DNA of 9,983 nucleotides from CAYINJ01 sp964364745. Its GTDB lineage: Bacteria > Patescibacteriota > Patescibacteriia > JACRDY01. The notes below the pieces were generated by a model. It searched no databases. It was given only the letters and a program-made list of their open reading frames with translations, and had not been told where the DNA came from. This document shows, in pieces, positions 1 through 7,900 of the stretch. The position numbers and the translations under genes were made by a program. The stretch is taken from contig CAYINJ010000023.1 of NCBI GenBank assembly GCA_964364745.1, positions 1 through 9,983 on the forward strand, written 5' to 3'. Numbering within the stretch: position 1 is the first letter of the stretch; the number at the start of each line of letters is the position of its first letter.

Positions 1-66
1 CCGGTGACAGGGGAGAGGTGGGTTGTTGGTCCATACAAACAAGGAAATGGCCGCAAGCGGGCCTAA
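1..66 (+). CDS. possible 3' end of an upstream gene (partial)
   Basis: Frame 1 is open from the first base to a TAA at 64-66 and would encode a 21-residue tail containing WVVGPYKQGNGRKRA, rich in basic residues at the very end. Such a basic tail is plausible for the C-terminus of a real protein. However, 21 codons is too short to judge: frame 3 is also open to a TAG at 69-71, and no family can be recognised. Reported only because the window may cut a gene here. Confidence 0.25.
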   Translation, partial: PVTGERWVVGPYKQGNGRKRA

Positions 67-149
67 GTTAGGTTAATTGTAGTATAGCGGTTTGGTGGGG
101 GTTTGTCACCGTGGTCATGTCCCCTATGCCTCCCCATATCCCACCGTCT

Positions 150-199
150 GTCATCCCGACCGACCCAGCTGCAGGGCCATGCGGCTTGGTCGCAATGAC
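150..199. repeat. 50-bp imperfect inverted repeat (REP/MITE-like hairpin)
   Basis: The outer arms GTCATCCCGACC (150-161) and GGTCGCAATGAC (188-199) are complementary at 10 of 12 positions. The inner arms AGCTGCA (167-173) and TGCGGCT (180-186) pair with one G-T wobble around a 6-base loop. The whole element could fold into one long hairpin in either strand. No T-tract follows on either strand, so it does not look like an intrinsic terminator. The outer sequence GTCATnnCGACC resembles the ends of dispersed palindromic elements common in bacterial intergenic regions. Whether it is repeated in this genome cannot be told from one copy. Confidence 0.55.
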
Positions 200-248
200 G
201 ATAAAAGACCTATTTTAGCCATTTTTATTGATTTTATCCCCAGTAGTA

Positions 249-277
249 TTGACAAGATTATCTATGTATGTTATAGT
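249..277 (+). promoter_or_regulatory. sigma70-type promoter of the 83-codon gene
   Basis: A perfect TTGACA (249-254), a 17-base spacer and TATAGT (272-277) preceded by TG at 269-270 (extended -10). Predicted transcription start is near 284, giving a 5' UTR of about 60 bases before the ATG at 345. This is the strongest promoter in the window by consensus. Confidence 0.75.
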
Positions 278-313
278 GTAGAATCCCACAAGGGATAAAA
301 ATGGTCTTTAACA

Positions 314-337
314 GCGGCCGTCGAGCCGCAGCGGAGG
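314..337 (+). promoter_or_regulatory. 5' UTR hairpin and Shine-Dalgarno site
   Basis: GCGGC (314-318) can pair with GCCGC (325-329), leaving a 6-base loop. Four bases downstream lies GGAGG (333-337), 7 bases from the ATG at 345, an ideal ribosome binding site. It fixes the start of the small gene and is the only clear Shine-Dalgarno sequence found upstream of any gene in this window. Confidence 0.65.
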
Positions 338-344
338 ATTTCTC

Positions 345-596
345 ATGAACCATAAGAGAATATACGTGTATGCAGCCATATTCGGCGCTTTCATGGTGGT
401 CTTCGGCGGGTACGTGATGTGCGGCGGCTGCGCCCAAGCGGCCGAGCTAGCGCCGATCAACGGCGCCACCGATGCCAACACCATCGTCGTTGTCGGATCG
501 CCGACGGGCACGCCGATGAAGGCCACGACCACGACGCCCGAGTTCCGCCGTCTGATGGCGGCGGTGGCGGTGGCCAAAGCCACCGTCCTCCAGTAA
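345..596 (+). CDS. small exported or membrane-anchored protein of unknown function
   Basis: Encodes 83 residues that I do not recognise. The N-terminus has a basic start (NHKR), a hydrophobic stretch at about residues 6-25, cysteines at 26 and 29 (CGGC), then AQA-AE around residues 30-34, which would suit signal peptidase I cleavage after residue 32. The mature part would be about 51 residues, rich in Thr, Ala and Val and otherwise featureless. The CGGC context lacks the leucine of a normal lipobox, so a lipoprotein is unlikely. The start is well supported by GGAGG at 333-337 and a consensus promoter at 249-277; an intrinsic terminator ends the unit at 686, so it is probably a single-gene transcript. 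Third codon positions are strongly G/C (GCC, ACC, GTC, GGC), more so than in lepA or recJ, and AGA and ATA occur near the start, which hints at a different history. It could alternatively be an mRNA-like regulatory RNA with a decoy ORF. Confidence 0.6.
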   Translation: MNHKRIYVYAAIFGAFMVVFGGYVMCGGCAQAAELAPINGATDANTIVVVGSPTGTPMKATTTTPEFRRLMAAVAVAKATVLQ

Positions 597-603
597 GACC
601 GCC

Positions 604-641
604 TCCCACCCCGGGTCAACCACAACTGGCCCGAGGTGGGA
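604..641 (+). other. stable 3' UTR hairpin upstream of the terminator
   Basis: TCCCACC (604-610) pairs perfectly with GGTGGGA (635-641), and CGGG (612-615) pairs with CCCG (630-633) inside, separated by one mismatch. It begins 7 bases after the stop codon of the small gene and lies 6 bases before the terminator stem. It has no T-tract of its own. It may protect the mRNA 3' end or be part of a processed RNA. Confidence 0.6.
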
Positions 642-647
642 CACAAG

Positions 648-686
648 AAGCGCCCCTGATCGTCAGATCAGGGGCGCTTTCCTTTT
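648..686 (+). terminator. strong intrinsic terminator
   Basis: A perfect 14-bp stem formed by AAGCGCCCCTGATC (648-661) and GATCAGGGGCGCTT (666-679), with a GTCA loop, followed by T-CC-TTTT. It ends the transcript of the small gene, and the -35 box of lepA starts only 4 bases later. The A-run on its left side (AAGAA) gives it little power on the minus strand. Confidence 0.92.
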
Positions 687-689
687 CAG

Positions 690-718
690 TTGAAAAAAAG
701 CCCGAAGTCGGCTATGAT
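690..718 (+). promoter_or_regulatory. lepA promoter, near-leaderless geometry
   Basis: TTGAAA (690-695), an exact 17-base spacer and TATGAT (713-718). The lepA ATG at 730 is only 11 bases beyond the -10 box, so the mRNA leader would be about 0-5 bases. No Shine-Dalgarno sequence could fit in it. Confidence 0.75.
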
Positions 719-729
719 GCGACTATTCT

Positions 730-2505
730 ATGGATCGGCATAAGATTCGCAATTTCTGTATTATTGCCCATATTGACCACGGCAAGTCCACCCTGGCCGA
801 TCGGTTTTTGGAATTGACCCACACTGTCGCCAGCCGCGACATGAAGGCCCAACTACTCGATCAGATGGATCTGGAACAAGAGCGCGGCATTACGATTAAA
901 CTCCAGCCGGTGCGGATGGATTATCAGGGTTACGTTTTAAACTTAATTGATACGCCGGGACACGTGGACTTCAGCTATGAAGTGTCCCGCTCCCTGGCAG
1001 CCGTCGAAGGCGCTATTTTGTTGGTTGATGCCAGTCAAGGCATCCAAGCCCAGACCTTGGCTAATTTATATTTAGCGTTAGAGCAAAACCTGACCGTCAT
1101 CCCAGTCCTAAACAAAATTGATTTACCGGCCGCTGATCCCGAGCGAGTGACCCGCGAGGTCGTTAATTTATTGGGCTGTCGGCCCGACGAAGTGTTCCAC
1201 GCTTCCGGCAAAACCGGCGCGGGAGTCAAAGCGATCTTGGACCGGGTTATTGAGCTAGTCCCTGCACCGACCGGCACGCCGACGGCGAATCTCCAAGCGC
1301 TAATTTTTGATTCTCATTTTGATGAATACCGCGGCGTGGTGGCCGACGTCCGAGTGGTGAACGGCGCCTTGCGTCCAGGCGACACAGTGAAATATCTGGC
1401 CACCGGCGCCGTGGCGGAAGTGTTGGAAGTCGGGGTGTTGCGGCCGAAATTAGAACCAGCCAAGGAGCTGGCCGCCGGCGAAATTGGTTACCTGGTTACT
1501 GGTTTGAAAACCGTCAATGAATGTCGAGTCGGAGATACCATTGGTCAGCCGACCAGCGCGCCACTGCAAGGATATCGTGAAGTCAAGCCAATGGTCTTTG
1601 CCGGGCTGTTTTGCAAAGAAGGAGATGTCTATGCTCATTTGCGCGAAGCGATTGAAAAATTAAAACTCAACGACGCCTCACTAATCTACGAGCCCGAACA
1701 CTCGCCGGCGCTGGGCTATGGTTTCCGGTGTGGGTTTTTGGGCATGTTACACCTCGATATCGTCCAGGAGCGGCTGAAGCGGGAGTACAACCTTGATCTG
1801 ATGATCACCGTGCCGTCGGTGGCCTACAAAGTGTTTACCACCAAAGGCGAGGCCAGGATTATTAAAAGTCCAGAGGAACTGCCGGATCCGTCGATGATTG
1901 AGTACGTCGAAGAGCCGATGATGAAAGTCGACATTGTCTCACCGAAGGCCTACATCGGCGGCATCATGGACATGGTCCAAAAAAAACACGGCGAATATCT
2001 GACCACCGAATTCCTCGACGATGACTTAGCGTTGTTGCACTACCGTGTGCCGTTGGCCTCATTGATCGTGGATTTTTATGATAAGTTAAAAAGCATTTCG
2101 CAAGGATACGCCTCAATGAACTACGACTTTGCCGACTACCAACGCGCCGATGTGGCCAAGATGGATATCCTCGTGGCCGGGGAGCCGGTCGAAGCGCTGT
2201 CGACGATTATCTATCGTGAACTAGCGCACGGTATTGGCAAAAAAATTGTGGCCGAGCTGAAAGAAGTCCTGCCGCGACAAATGTTTGAAGTTAAACTGCA
2301 AGCGGCCATCGGTAGCACGATTGTGGCCAGTGAAAAAATTTCAGCCCTGCGCAAAGATGTCACCGCCAAGCTCTATGGCGGTGACGTCACTCGCAAGCGC
2401 AAGTTGTTGGAAAAGCAAAAGAAAGGCAAAAAGCGGATGGCGGCCATGGGCATGGGCAAGGTCGATATCCCGCCCGAGGCCTTTATGGCCGTCTTAAAAC
2501 GATAA
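730..2505 (+). CDS. lepA: elongation factor 4 (LepA), translational GTPase
   Basis: A 591-residue GTPase of the LepA/EF-4 family, close to the usual 600. In the family this protein binds the ribosome and is linked to back-translocation or recovery of stalled ribosomes and to initiation or 30S maturation; it acts in the cytoplasm or at the membrane. All G motifs are visible: AHIDHGKS (13-20), RGITI (52-56), DTPGH (74-78), NKID (128-131) and a G5 loop SGKTG (159-163), where most LepAs have SAK. Domain II and EF-G-like domain III follow (GYGFRCGFLGMLHLDIV). The LepA-specific C-terminal domain is diagnostic, with YGGDVTRKRKLLEKQKKGKK and PPEAFMAVLKR at the end. The tail between these has a Met-rich AAMGMG stretch. 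The ATG is fixed by the first conserved residues (IRNFCIIAH). The stop is doubled in frame (TAA TAG). A promoter lies directly upstream; the micro-ORF and recJ follow and may be co-transcribed. Confidence 0.98.
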   Translation: MDRHKIRNFCIIAHIDHGKSTLADRFLELTHTVASRDMKAQLLDQMDLEQERGITIKLQPVRMDYQGYVLNLIDTPGHVDFSYEVSRSLAAVEGAILLVDASQGIQAQTLANLYLALEQNLTVIPVLNKIDLPAADPERVTREVVNLLGCRPDEVFHASGKTGAGVKAILDRVIELVPAPTGTPTANLQALIFDSHFDEYRGVVADVRVVNGALRPGDTVKYLATGAVAEVLEVGVLRPKLEPAKELAAGEIGYLVTGLKTVNECRVGDTIGQPTSAPLQGYREVKPMVFAGLFCKEGDVYAHLREAIEKLKLNDASLIYEPEHSPALGYGFRCGFLGMLHLDIVQERLKREYNLDLMITVPSVAYKVFTTKGEARIIKSPEELPDPSMIEYVEEPMMKVDIVSPKAYIGGIMDMVQKKHGEYLTTEFLDDDLALLHYRVPLASLIVDFYDKLKSISQGYASMNYDFADYQRADVAKMDILVAGEPVEALSTIIYRELAHGIGKKIVAELKEVLPRQMFEVKLQAAIGSTIVASEKISALRKDVTAKLYGGDVTRKRKLLEKQKKGKKRMAAMGMGKVDIPPEAFMAVLKR

Positions 2506-2525
2506 TAGATTAATCAAAACGCAAC

Positions 2526-2621
2526 ATGAAACGGAAAAAGTTAGAAAAAATCATTTGGTGGATCGTCAGTATCGCCGTGATCAGCACCATGGTGATTTGG
2601 ACCGTTCAGCTGGGTTATTAA
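2526..2621 (+). CDS. 31-residue single-span membrane micro-protein
   Basis: ATG at 2526 opens a 31-codon frame ending in TAA at 2619-2621, placed between lepA (20 bases upstream) and recJ (10 bases downstream). The N-terminus is strongly basic (KRKKLEK), followed by a hydrophobic stretch at about residues 9-27 containing two tryptophans (IIWWIVSIAVIS), and a short tail ending QLGY. This fits an inside-positive single transmembrane helix. There is no Shine-Dalgarno sequence, as for most genes here. Without a gene here the lepA-recJ gap would be 126 bases, unusually long for this tightly packed block. Function unknown; it might be a small membrane subunit or modulator. Evidence is position, length and topology only. 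Confidence 0.5.
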   Translation: MKRKKLEKIIWWIVSIAVISTMVIWTVQLGY

Positions 2622-2631
2622 ACCACCCGTT

Positions 2632-4413
2632 ATGGCCAAACAGTGGCGCGTGGCGCCAACCGTACCGGCAGAATGGCGGAGCCGCTGGCCAGAGCTAAGT
2701 CCAGCCGTCGCGCAGCTTTTGTATAATCGTGGCATCACCACCCCAGAGGCGGTGGATGAGTTTTTGTCTCCCGACTACGAGCACCACATTCATGACCCAT
2801 TTTTATTTCGAGACATGACTAAGGCCGTGGAGCGGATTTTTGCCGCCATTGCCGCGGGGGAAAAAATTATCGTCCACGGCGATTATGACGCTGACGGCGT
2901 GACCAGTTCAGCGGTCATGATGACCGCCTTGCAAAAACTTCAAGAACATTTCGGGCCAAAGGGAATTGATCCGAAACAACTCGATATTTTTATTCCCCAT
3001 CGAGAAAAAGAGGGTTATGGCTTACGGCCAGAAACGGTGGACTATTTTGTCGAACAGCAAGCCAAGTTAGTGATCACCGTGGATTGTGGGGTGGCCTCGG
3101 TGGCGGAAGTGGCGTTGTGTAACCAGCGGGGCATCGACGTCATTATTACGGATCATCACCAGCAGCTGCTTGAAGTGCCGGCCGCCGTGGCGATCATCAA
3201 CCCGGCAGTTGATGGTGAGACCTACCCGTTCCGGGGGTTATCCGGCGTGGGGGTGGCCTTCAAGGTGGTGCAAGCGCTGTTTCGTCACGCCAAACAACAG
3301 CAGCCGGAGGAATCGTGGGAAGGGTACGAGAAATGGCTGCTCGATTTAGTAGCGATTGGTACCGTGGCTGATGTTATGCCGCTGTTAGGGGAAAACCGCA
3401 CATTAGTGAAATACGGTTTGGTGGTGTTGAACAAAACTCCGCGCGTCGGACTCAAGGCCTTGCTGTTTAAGGCCGGCATCGAGGGCAACGGCAATGGCAA
3501 TCGCGATCTATTGCCGAAGCGCGGGTTAAACAGTTATTCGATTGCTTTCCAAATCGCGCCGCGAATCAATGCTGCCGGCCGGATGGATCACGCCAACACC
3601 GCCTACCGACTGCTGATGACCGCTGATCCAGCCGAAGCCGAAACACTATCAGACGAGATTCAGCAAAGCAACGTCAATCGTCAATTGCTGACCGACACCA
3701 TCGTGGCGGAAGCCAAACGGATGCTCGACGCCGATCGCGACACCCCCCTCCTGGCCGTGGTCGGTGAGAACTGGCCAATCGGCGTCTTGGGGTTGGTCGC
3801 CAGCCGCTTAGCGGAGCAGTCCGGCAAACCAGTGATTGTCGGGACCGTCGCGGCGGGGACAATCGCGGCCTCGGGCCGAAGTGGACCGAACTTTGATCTG
3901 ACGATTCCGCTCAAAGAGCTGGAGGGATATTTTAGTCGCTACGGTGGCCACCGAGCCGCTGGCGGTTTCGCGCTCAAAGATATCAATGACTGGGCCGTGG
4001 TTAAACAGAAATTTATTGCCTCGGCCGCTGCGGCGACCGCCACAGGGACTGCCACCCCAATACTGGAAATTGACGCGGTCATGACCCTAGAACAAGCGGA
4101 CTGGGCGCTGGTTGATGATTTAGAAAAATTTGAACCGTTTGGCGAGAAAAATGGTCGGCCCCGGTTTGGTCTCCAGCGCGTGCCGGTCGAAGGGGTCGAG
4201 CCACTGGGCCGCGACGGTCGCCATCTGAAATTACTCCTCAAGCAAGCCAATGGCGTGGTCCGGAAACTCGTCGCTTTTGGTTCGACCGCGGATTTTCACC
4301 ATTTGAAACGCGGCGACCTGGTCGATGTGGTTGTCGAGTTAGGTATCAACGAATGGAACGGCAATCGAGAGCTACAACTGAAAGTCGTCGATGTCCGGCA
4401 GTCGACCGACTAA
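2632..4413 (+). CDS. recJ: single-stranded-DNA-specific 5'-3' exonuclease RecJ
   Basis: 593 residues, the usual RecJ length (about 570-600). RecJ degrades single-stranded DNA from the 5' end in RecF-pathway recombination, mismatch repair and base excision repair, using two metal ions. The DHH domain shows HGDYDADGVTS (82-92), a second acidic motif VDCGV (150-154), the signature TDHH (173-176), and GTVADVMPL (243-251). The linker carries RINAAGRM (311-318). The DHHA1 domain has GENWPIGVLGLVASRL (378-393), SGRSGPNFDL (414-423) and YGGHRAAGG (437-445). An OB-fold region with FEPFGEKN (500-507) closes the protein. All metal ligands expected for activity appear present. A short Ala/Thr-rich insert (463-474) sits before the OB region. 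The ATG chosen lies 10 bases after the micro-ORF. A possible -10-like TATTAA at 2616-2621 has no matching -35, so read-through from lepA is more likely. Confidence 0.97.
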   Translation: MAKQWRVAPTVPAEWRSRWPELSPAVAQLLYNRGITTPEAVDEFLSPDYEHHIHDPFLFRDMTKAVERIFAAIAAGEKIIVHGDYDADGVTSSAVMMTALQKLQEHFGPKGIDPKQLDIFIPHREKEGYGLRPETVDYFVEQQAKLVITVDCGVASVAEVALCNQRGIDVIITDHHQQLLEVPAAVAIINPAVDGETYPFRGLSGVGVAFKVVQALFRHAKQQQPEESWEGYEKWLLDLVAIGTVADVMPLLGENRTLVKYGLVVLNKTPRVGLKALLFKAGIEGNGNGNRDLLPKRGLNSYSIAFQIAPRINAAGRMDHANTAYRLLMTADPAEAETLSDEIQQSNVNRQLLTDTIVAEAKRMLDADRDTPLLAVVGENWPIGVLGLVASRLAEQSGKPVIVGTVAAGTIAASGRSGPNFDLTIPLKELEGYFSRYGGHRAAGGFALKDINDWAVVKQKFIASAAAATATGTATPILEIDAVMTLEQADWALVDDLEKFEPFGEKNGRPRFGLQRVPVEGVEPLGRDGRHLKLLLKQANGVVRKLVAFGSTADFHHLKRGDLVDVVVELGINEWNGNRELQLKVVDVRQSTD

Positions 4414-4430
4414 CTAGCCCGTGTTATACT
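4402..4430 (+). promoter_or_regulatory. rnhA promoter inside the recJ 3' end
   Basis: Extended -10 TGTTATACT (TATACT at 4425-4430), with TCGACC (4402-4407) as a partial -35 at exactly 17 bases. The -35 lies within the last codons of recJ. The rnhA ATG is 10 bases past the -10 box, so a leader of about 0-4 bases is expected. Confidence 0.6.
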
Positions 4431-4440
4431 GCCCCTGATT

Positions 4441-4854
4441 ATGGCTAAGATCTTGACCATTTATACTGACGGCGGCGCGCGGGGCAATCCCGGACCGGCT
4501 GGTATCGGCGTGGCGATCTATGACGACGCCAAGAAGCTGGTTGCCACCGTCAAGGAATATATCGGGGAGGCGACGAACAACCAGGCCGAGTACCGGGCCG
4601 TGATCGCCGCGCTAGCCAAAGCTAAGGCCATCGGCGGCACGGAACTCCGCTTTTATTTAGATAGCGAGTTGGTGGTCAAACAACTGACCGGCGAATATAA
4701 AGTCAAAGACAAAGAACTAGGAGCGTTGTTTGTTAAAGTTTGGAACCTCAAAGGTGGGTTTTCGCGCGTCACCTGGCGACATGTTTTCCGCGAGCAAAAC
4801 AAAGTAGCCGACGCGTTGGTCAATGAAGCTATCGACCAGCGGCGTTCCGCCTAA
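4441..4854 (+). CDS. rnhA: ribonuclease HI family protein
   Basis: 137 residues with the complete RNase H fold signature. The enzyme cuts the RNA strand of RNA-DNA hybrids, removing R-loops and primers in the cytoplasm. The four catalytic acidic residues can be placed: Asp10 in YTDGGARGNPG, Glu50 in NNQAEYRA, Asp74 in LDSEL and Asp124 in EQNKVADALVNEA. The REQNKxAD...NEA ending is typical of the shorter RnhA-like branch found in Gram-positives, archaea and candidate phyla, rather than the E. coli enzyme with its basic protrusion. A tandem pairing with recJ places two nucleic-acid-processing enzymes side by side. There is no Shine-Dalgarno sequence; an extended -10 box lies just upstream. An intrinsic terminator follows the stop within 40 bases. 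Confidence 0.95.
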   Translation: MAKILTIYTDGGARGNPGPAGIGVAIYDDAKKLVATVKEYIGEATNNQAEYRAVIAALAKAKAIGGTELRFYLDSELVVKQLTGEYKVKDKELGALFVKVWNLKGGFSRVTWRHVFREQNKVADALVNEAIDQRRSA

Positions 4855-4860
4855 AATCTC

Positions 4861-4893
4861 CCCCGTCACCAGTAGTCCGGCCGGGGCTTTTTT
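4861..4893 (+). terminator. intrinsic terminator after rnhA
   Basis: CCCCG (4861-4865) pairs with CGGGG (4882-4886), with a possible inner CC/GG pair, followed by C and six T residues (4888-4893). The stem is short with a large loop, so it is weaker than the one at 648-686. The T-tract ends two bases before the -10 box of the next gene. Confidence 0.6.
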
Positions 4894-4895
4894 GA

Positions 4896-4901
4896 TATAC
4901 T
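4896..4901 (+). promoter_or_regulatory. -10 box of the surface protein gene, leaderless geometry
   Basis: TATACT lies 7 bases before the ATG at 4909, so transcription would start at or within about a base of the start codon. A 17-base spacer leads to TAGTCC (4873-4878), a poor -35 that lies inside the terminator hairpin loop. No Shine-Dalgarno site is present. Confidence 0.5.
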
Positions 4902-4908
4902 AAGAGCA

Positions 4909-7900
4909 ATGAAATACTTCGGTCACCACGTCCGAACTTGGTCGCGGCGCGAGCAGTTAGCGCTGATCGTCGGCTTTGTAATTTTGGCGGGGATATTATT
5001 GGTCAGTCAACAGGTCTTTGGCGCGCCGGACGTCACCGTCAATTCCCAAAACCCACTGACCTTGCCGACAGCGGCTTATTGTAACATGTCAACGTATATT
5101 TGTGATTTCAATACTTTGACGGTCAATAATAACGGCACCGTGACGGTCAATAGTGACTTGGCCGGTAACCGGCATGTAATTATTCGCGCCGCCCAAGTGA
5201 CTGTTTTCCAAAACGGAAAAATTACGGCTGACGGCAAAGGGTATCCCCAAGGGCAAGGACCCGGGGCAGGAGCGAATAACCCCAGCGCCGGCGGGGTTGC
5301 TCCGGGCGGTGGTCATGGCGGGGCGGGGGGACGAACTGATCAGTCCTCACTCAATGGTGGCCTAGCCAATGATTTTTTGTTAACCGCCACCAATTTCGGT
5401 TCCGGCGGTGGGGATACTGGCGGGACAAATGTTGGTGGTGCGGGTGGCGGTATAATTGAATTTATTTTGTCTGGACCGTTAGTCGTTGATGGCACCATTT
5501 CTGCCCATGGCGCGGCCGGTCAGTCATTCTATGGTGGGCCTAACCCGAAACGGTCTTATGTCGGTGGTGGTGGTAGTGGTGGCACGATTTTGATTGTCGC
5601 CCAGAATCTCTCGGGCAATGGATCAATCGGGGCCAACGGCGGTCAAGCCGGAGCGTTTCAGACGCGGGTCGCCGGCGGCGGCGGTGGTGGCCTGGTGTTT
5701 ATCAATCTGACTCAGCCAAACGTGCTGGCCCCTGGGCAGCCGGGCTATGAAGCCGGCGACCCGATTCATAACACTTTCTCACCGATCAGCGCCATGATTA
5801 GTCGACTGACAACCACTGGTGGATCGGCGGACGGAAATGAGACCTGGCGGCGGGGCGACGAGGGCGGAGTCGCCCTGTATGCTTCGGCCACCCAGACCTT
5901 GTTGGTCAAGGGATTGATGTATGTTCGCCAGGGTGGATTTCCCAACGGTGGCAATACACCAATTAGCGTCACGGCCCTGGGGTTTGGTGCCGATTTCATC
6001 ACCACGACCGGCTCTTTTGTTACCCGAGTGATTGAATTACCATCCGGCAACCAAGATGGCGGAGTTAACTGGGAAATCGCCAACGAACTAATTATTAATA
6101 AAAGTATTCTGACCTCACAAGGAGACAATCAGCAGATTGTCTTGACGGCCGGCAGTGTCAGTTTAGAAAATACTAGCCGAATCCAGCCCAGTTATTTTGA
6201 CAAAGGGCTAACTAACGGTTACCCGACCGATGAATATAACACCACCGGACTGAACAGCTCGGTGTCATTGACGGCCAATACTTTAACGGTCAGCGCTGAT
6301 TCCGTGATCAGCACATATCGGACTGGTTACGGCCGGGCGGCCGGCCCCGGCGCGTCCGCGGCCCAAATGGCTGGTGGGGGCTATGGTGGGGCTGGAGGCA
6401 GTAGTTTAGGCGGCGGCTCTGGCCCCGGTGGAGCGGCCTATGGCGGCGAGGTAGCTAATCTGACGATGCCAATCTTGGCGGGATCAGGCGGCGCCAATGG
6501 ACCCAGTCAGGGACGGGGCGGTCGGGGTGGCGGCGTCTTGAGTATCGCGGTCACCGGCACGCTGACCAATCAAGGAGTGATTGAAGCCGCTGGGCAGGCC
6601 GGAACTAACTTCGCTGGCGGAGCGGCTGGCGGGAGTATTTTTACCCGGGCCGGAGCAGTCGCTGGGGCGGGCCGGATCGCCACTAACGGCGGTCAAGGTG
6701 GTGGCACCCAGGTCAACCAAGGCAGTGGCGGTGGTGGCGGTGGACGGCTAGCGGTCCTCTATGGCACCTGCGCCTGGTCTAATCACGCCATCAGTAGCAC
6801 TGGTGCCACCGGTAGTTGGGCCGGCGGTACGGGTGGAGCTGGTTCGGTTTACTATCAATCAACTCAAGTGCCAACTAGCCCAACAGTTACCAAAGTGGAT
6901 CATAGCGGCGGTACTTGGACCACCGGACCGACGGTATTTCCCTTTGGCGACCTGACTTTCACGATCAACACTTACACGGGCTGTAACGCCCATTTGGCCA
7001 GTCAATATAGCAGCACCCTCGACGCCCGGGTGCATTGGGAATTGCGGCTAGCTGGCGGTGGCGGTCCCGTCGACAGTCACCAGACCGCCACGGCCGTGAC
7101 TGGGACGAACCAATGGGCCGTCGCTCAAGCGGCGTTGACGGCGGGCAATGACTATACCTTGCGGGTGTGGTACAGCGACGTGGCCGGGGTTGGTGTGGTG
7201 CGGACTTTTAACTTTTCCGTTGAGGCCAATGCCGCGATTATCACCACCATCGACGGTCGAGACCCCGAGACCTACGGTGCCCGATACGACACCTGGCCGC
7301 CGACTGATATTCCGCCCCAGACCGTCCCGGTCGATGGCGTTGATCCAATCGAAGGTCAGCTGCCGTTTGATATTGTCGGGTCGGGGACCGGTGGCGGCAC
7401 TTGGTTTTTTGCGGAGTTCGAGTCCTGGAACCCGGCTGATCCCGAGGCCGGCAAGATCGCCGAATGGATCGAGACGTCTGGCAGTAACACGATCCAACCA
7501 ACGCGGGATTCAGGCGCGGACCAATTTATTGATTTGTCCCATTGGTTTTTGGTCCGGTACGCGCCGACCAGTCAACCGAGCAACGTCTCGCCTTATTATT
7601 ACTTTACCTTCACGCCGACCCAGCCGCCCTGGTTGCAAGTCAATCGCGGGGATATTTATTCGGGCGGTGCCGTGACGCTGACCAATCCACCTCTCGGCCA
7701 ATACTCGGCGCTGTACTGTGTTTCATCAGTCGGGATGCAGGCCATTACCCCGGGTGATGCGGAGTTTGTTGACTGCCAACAGTCCGGACTACCACCGTTG
7801 ATCTTCCCGAAGACGGCCAATAATTATTTCAGCCCGCCGTTTGGTTCACTTGACCCCGATGACATCATCGCTCGGGCCACGGCGGCCGGCACGTTGGTGA

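Noticed and set aside
92..298. 68-codon plus-strand frame (MVGVCHRGHV...)
   Set aside because: It runs through the inverted repeat and across the promoter at 249-277, has no ribosome site or upstream -10 box, and its residues (many Cys, His, Pro, Arg) look like translated non-coding DNA.
411..431. Lipobox at CGGC of the small protein
   Set aside because: The residue at -3 is not Leu, Val or Ile for the better-placed cysteine; an AQA signal peptidase I site nearby fits better.
308..646. 112-codon minus-strand frame opposite the small gene
   Set aside because: Its first codons lie inside the 3' hairpin, it has no promoter, and its openness follows from the GC-rich third positions of the plus-strand gene.
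419..817. 132-codon plus-strand frame in another phase
   Set aside because: It passes through the intrinsic terminator and the lepA promoter into lepA; its Arg/Pro-rich composition is typical of a shifted frame.
2616..2621. TATTAA as a recJ -10 box
   Set aside because: Only four of six bases match and no -35 is found at 16-18 bases; the closest TTG is 13 bases away from it.
4909..5020. N-terminus of the surface protein as a type IV prepilin leader
   Set aside because: No Gly/Ala-Phe-Thr-x-x-x-Glu cleavage motif before the hydrophobic segment; it looks like an ordinary signal anchor.
5280..6760. GGTGGTGG-type runs considered as microsatellite or CRISPR-like repeats
   Set aside because: They are glycine codons in a continuous frame with varied third bases; no constant repeat unit or spacers.
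7048..7675. Long frames on both strands inside the surface protein gene
   Set aside because: Shadows of the real frame in GC-rich sequence; no start signals and no recognisable motifs.
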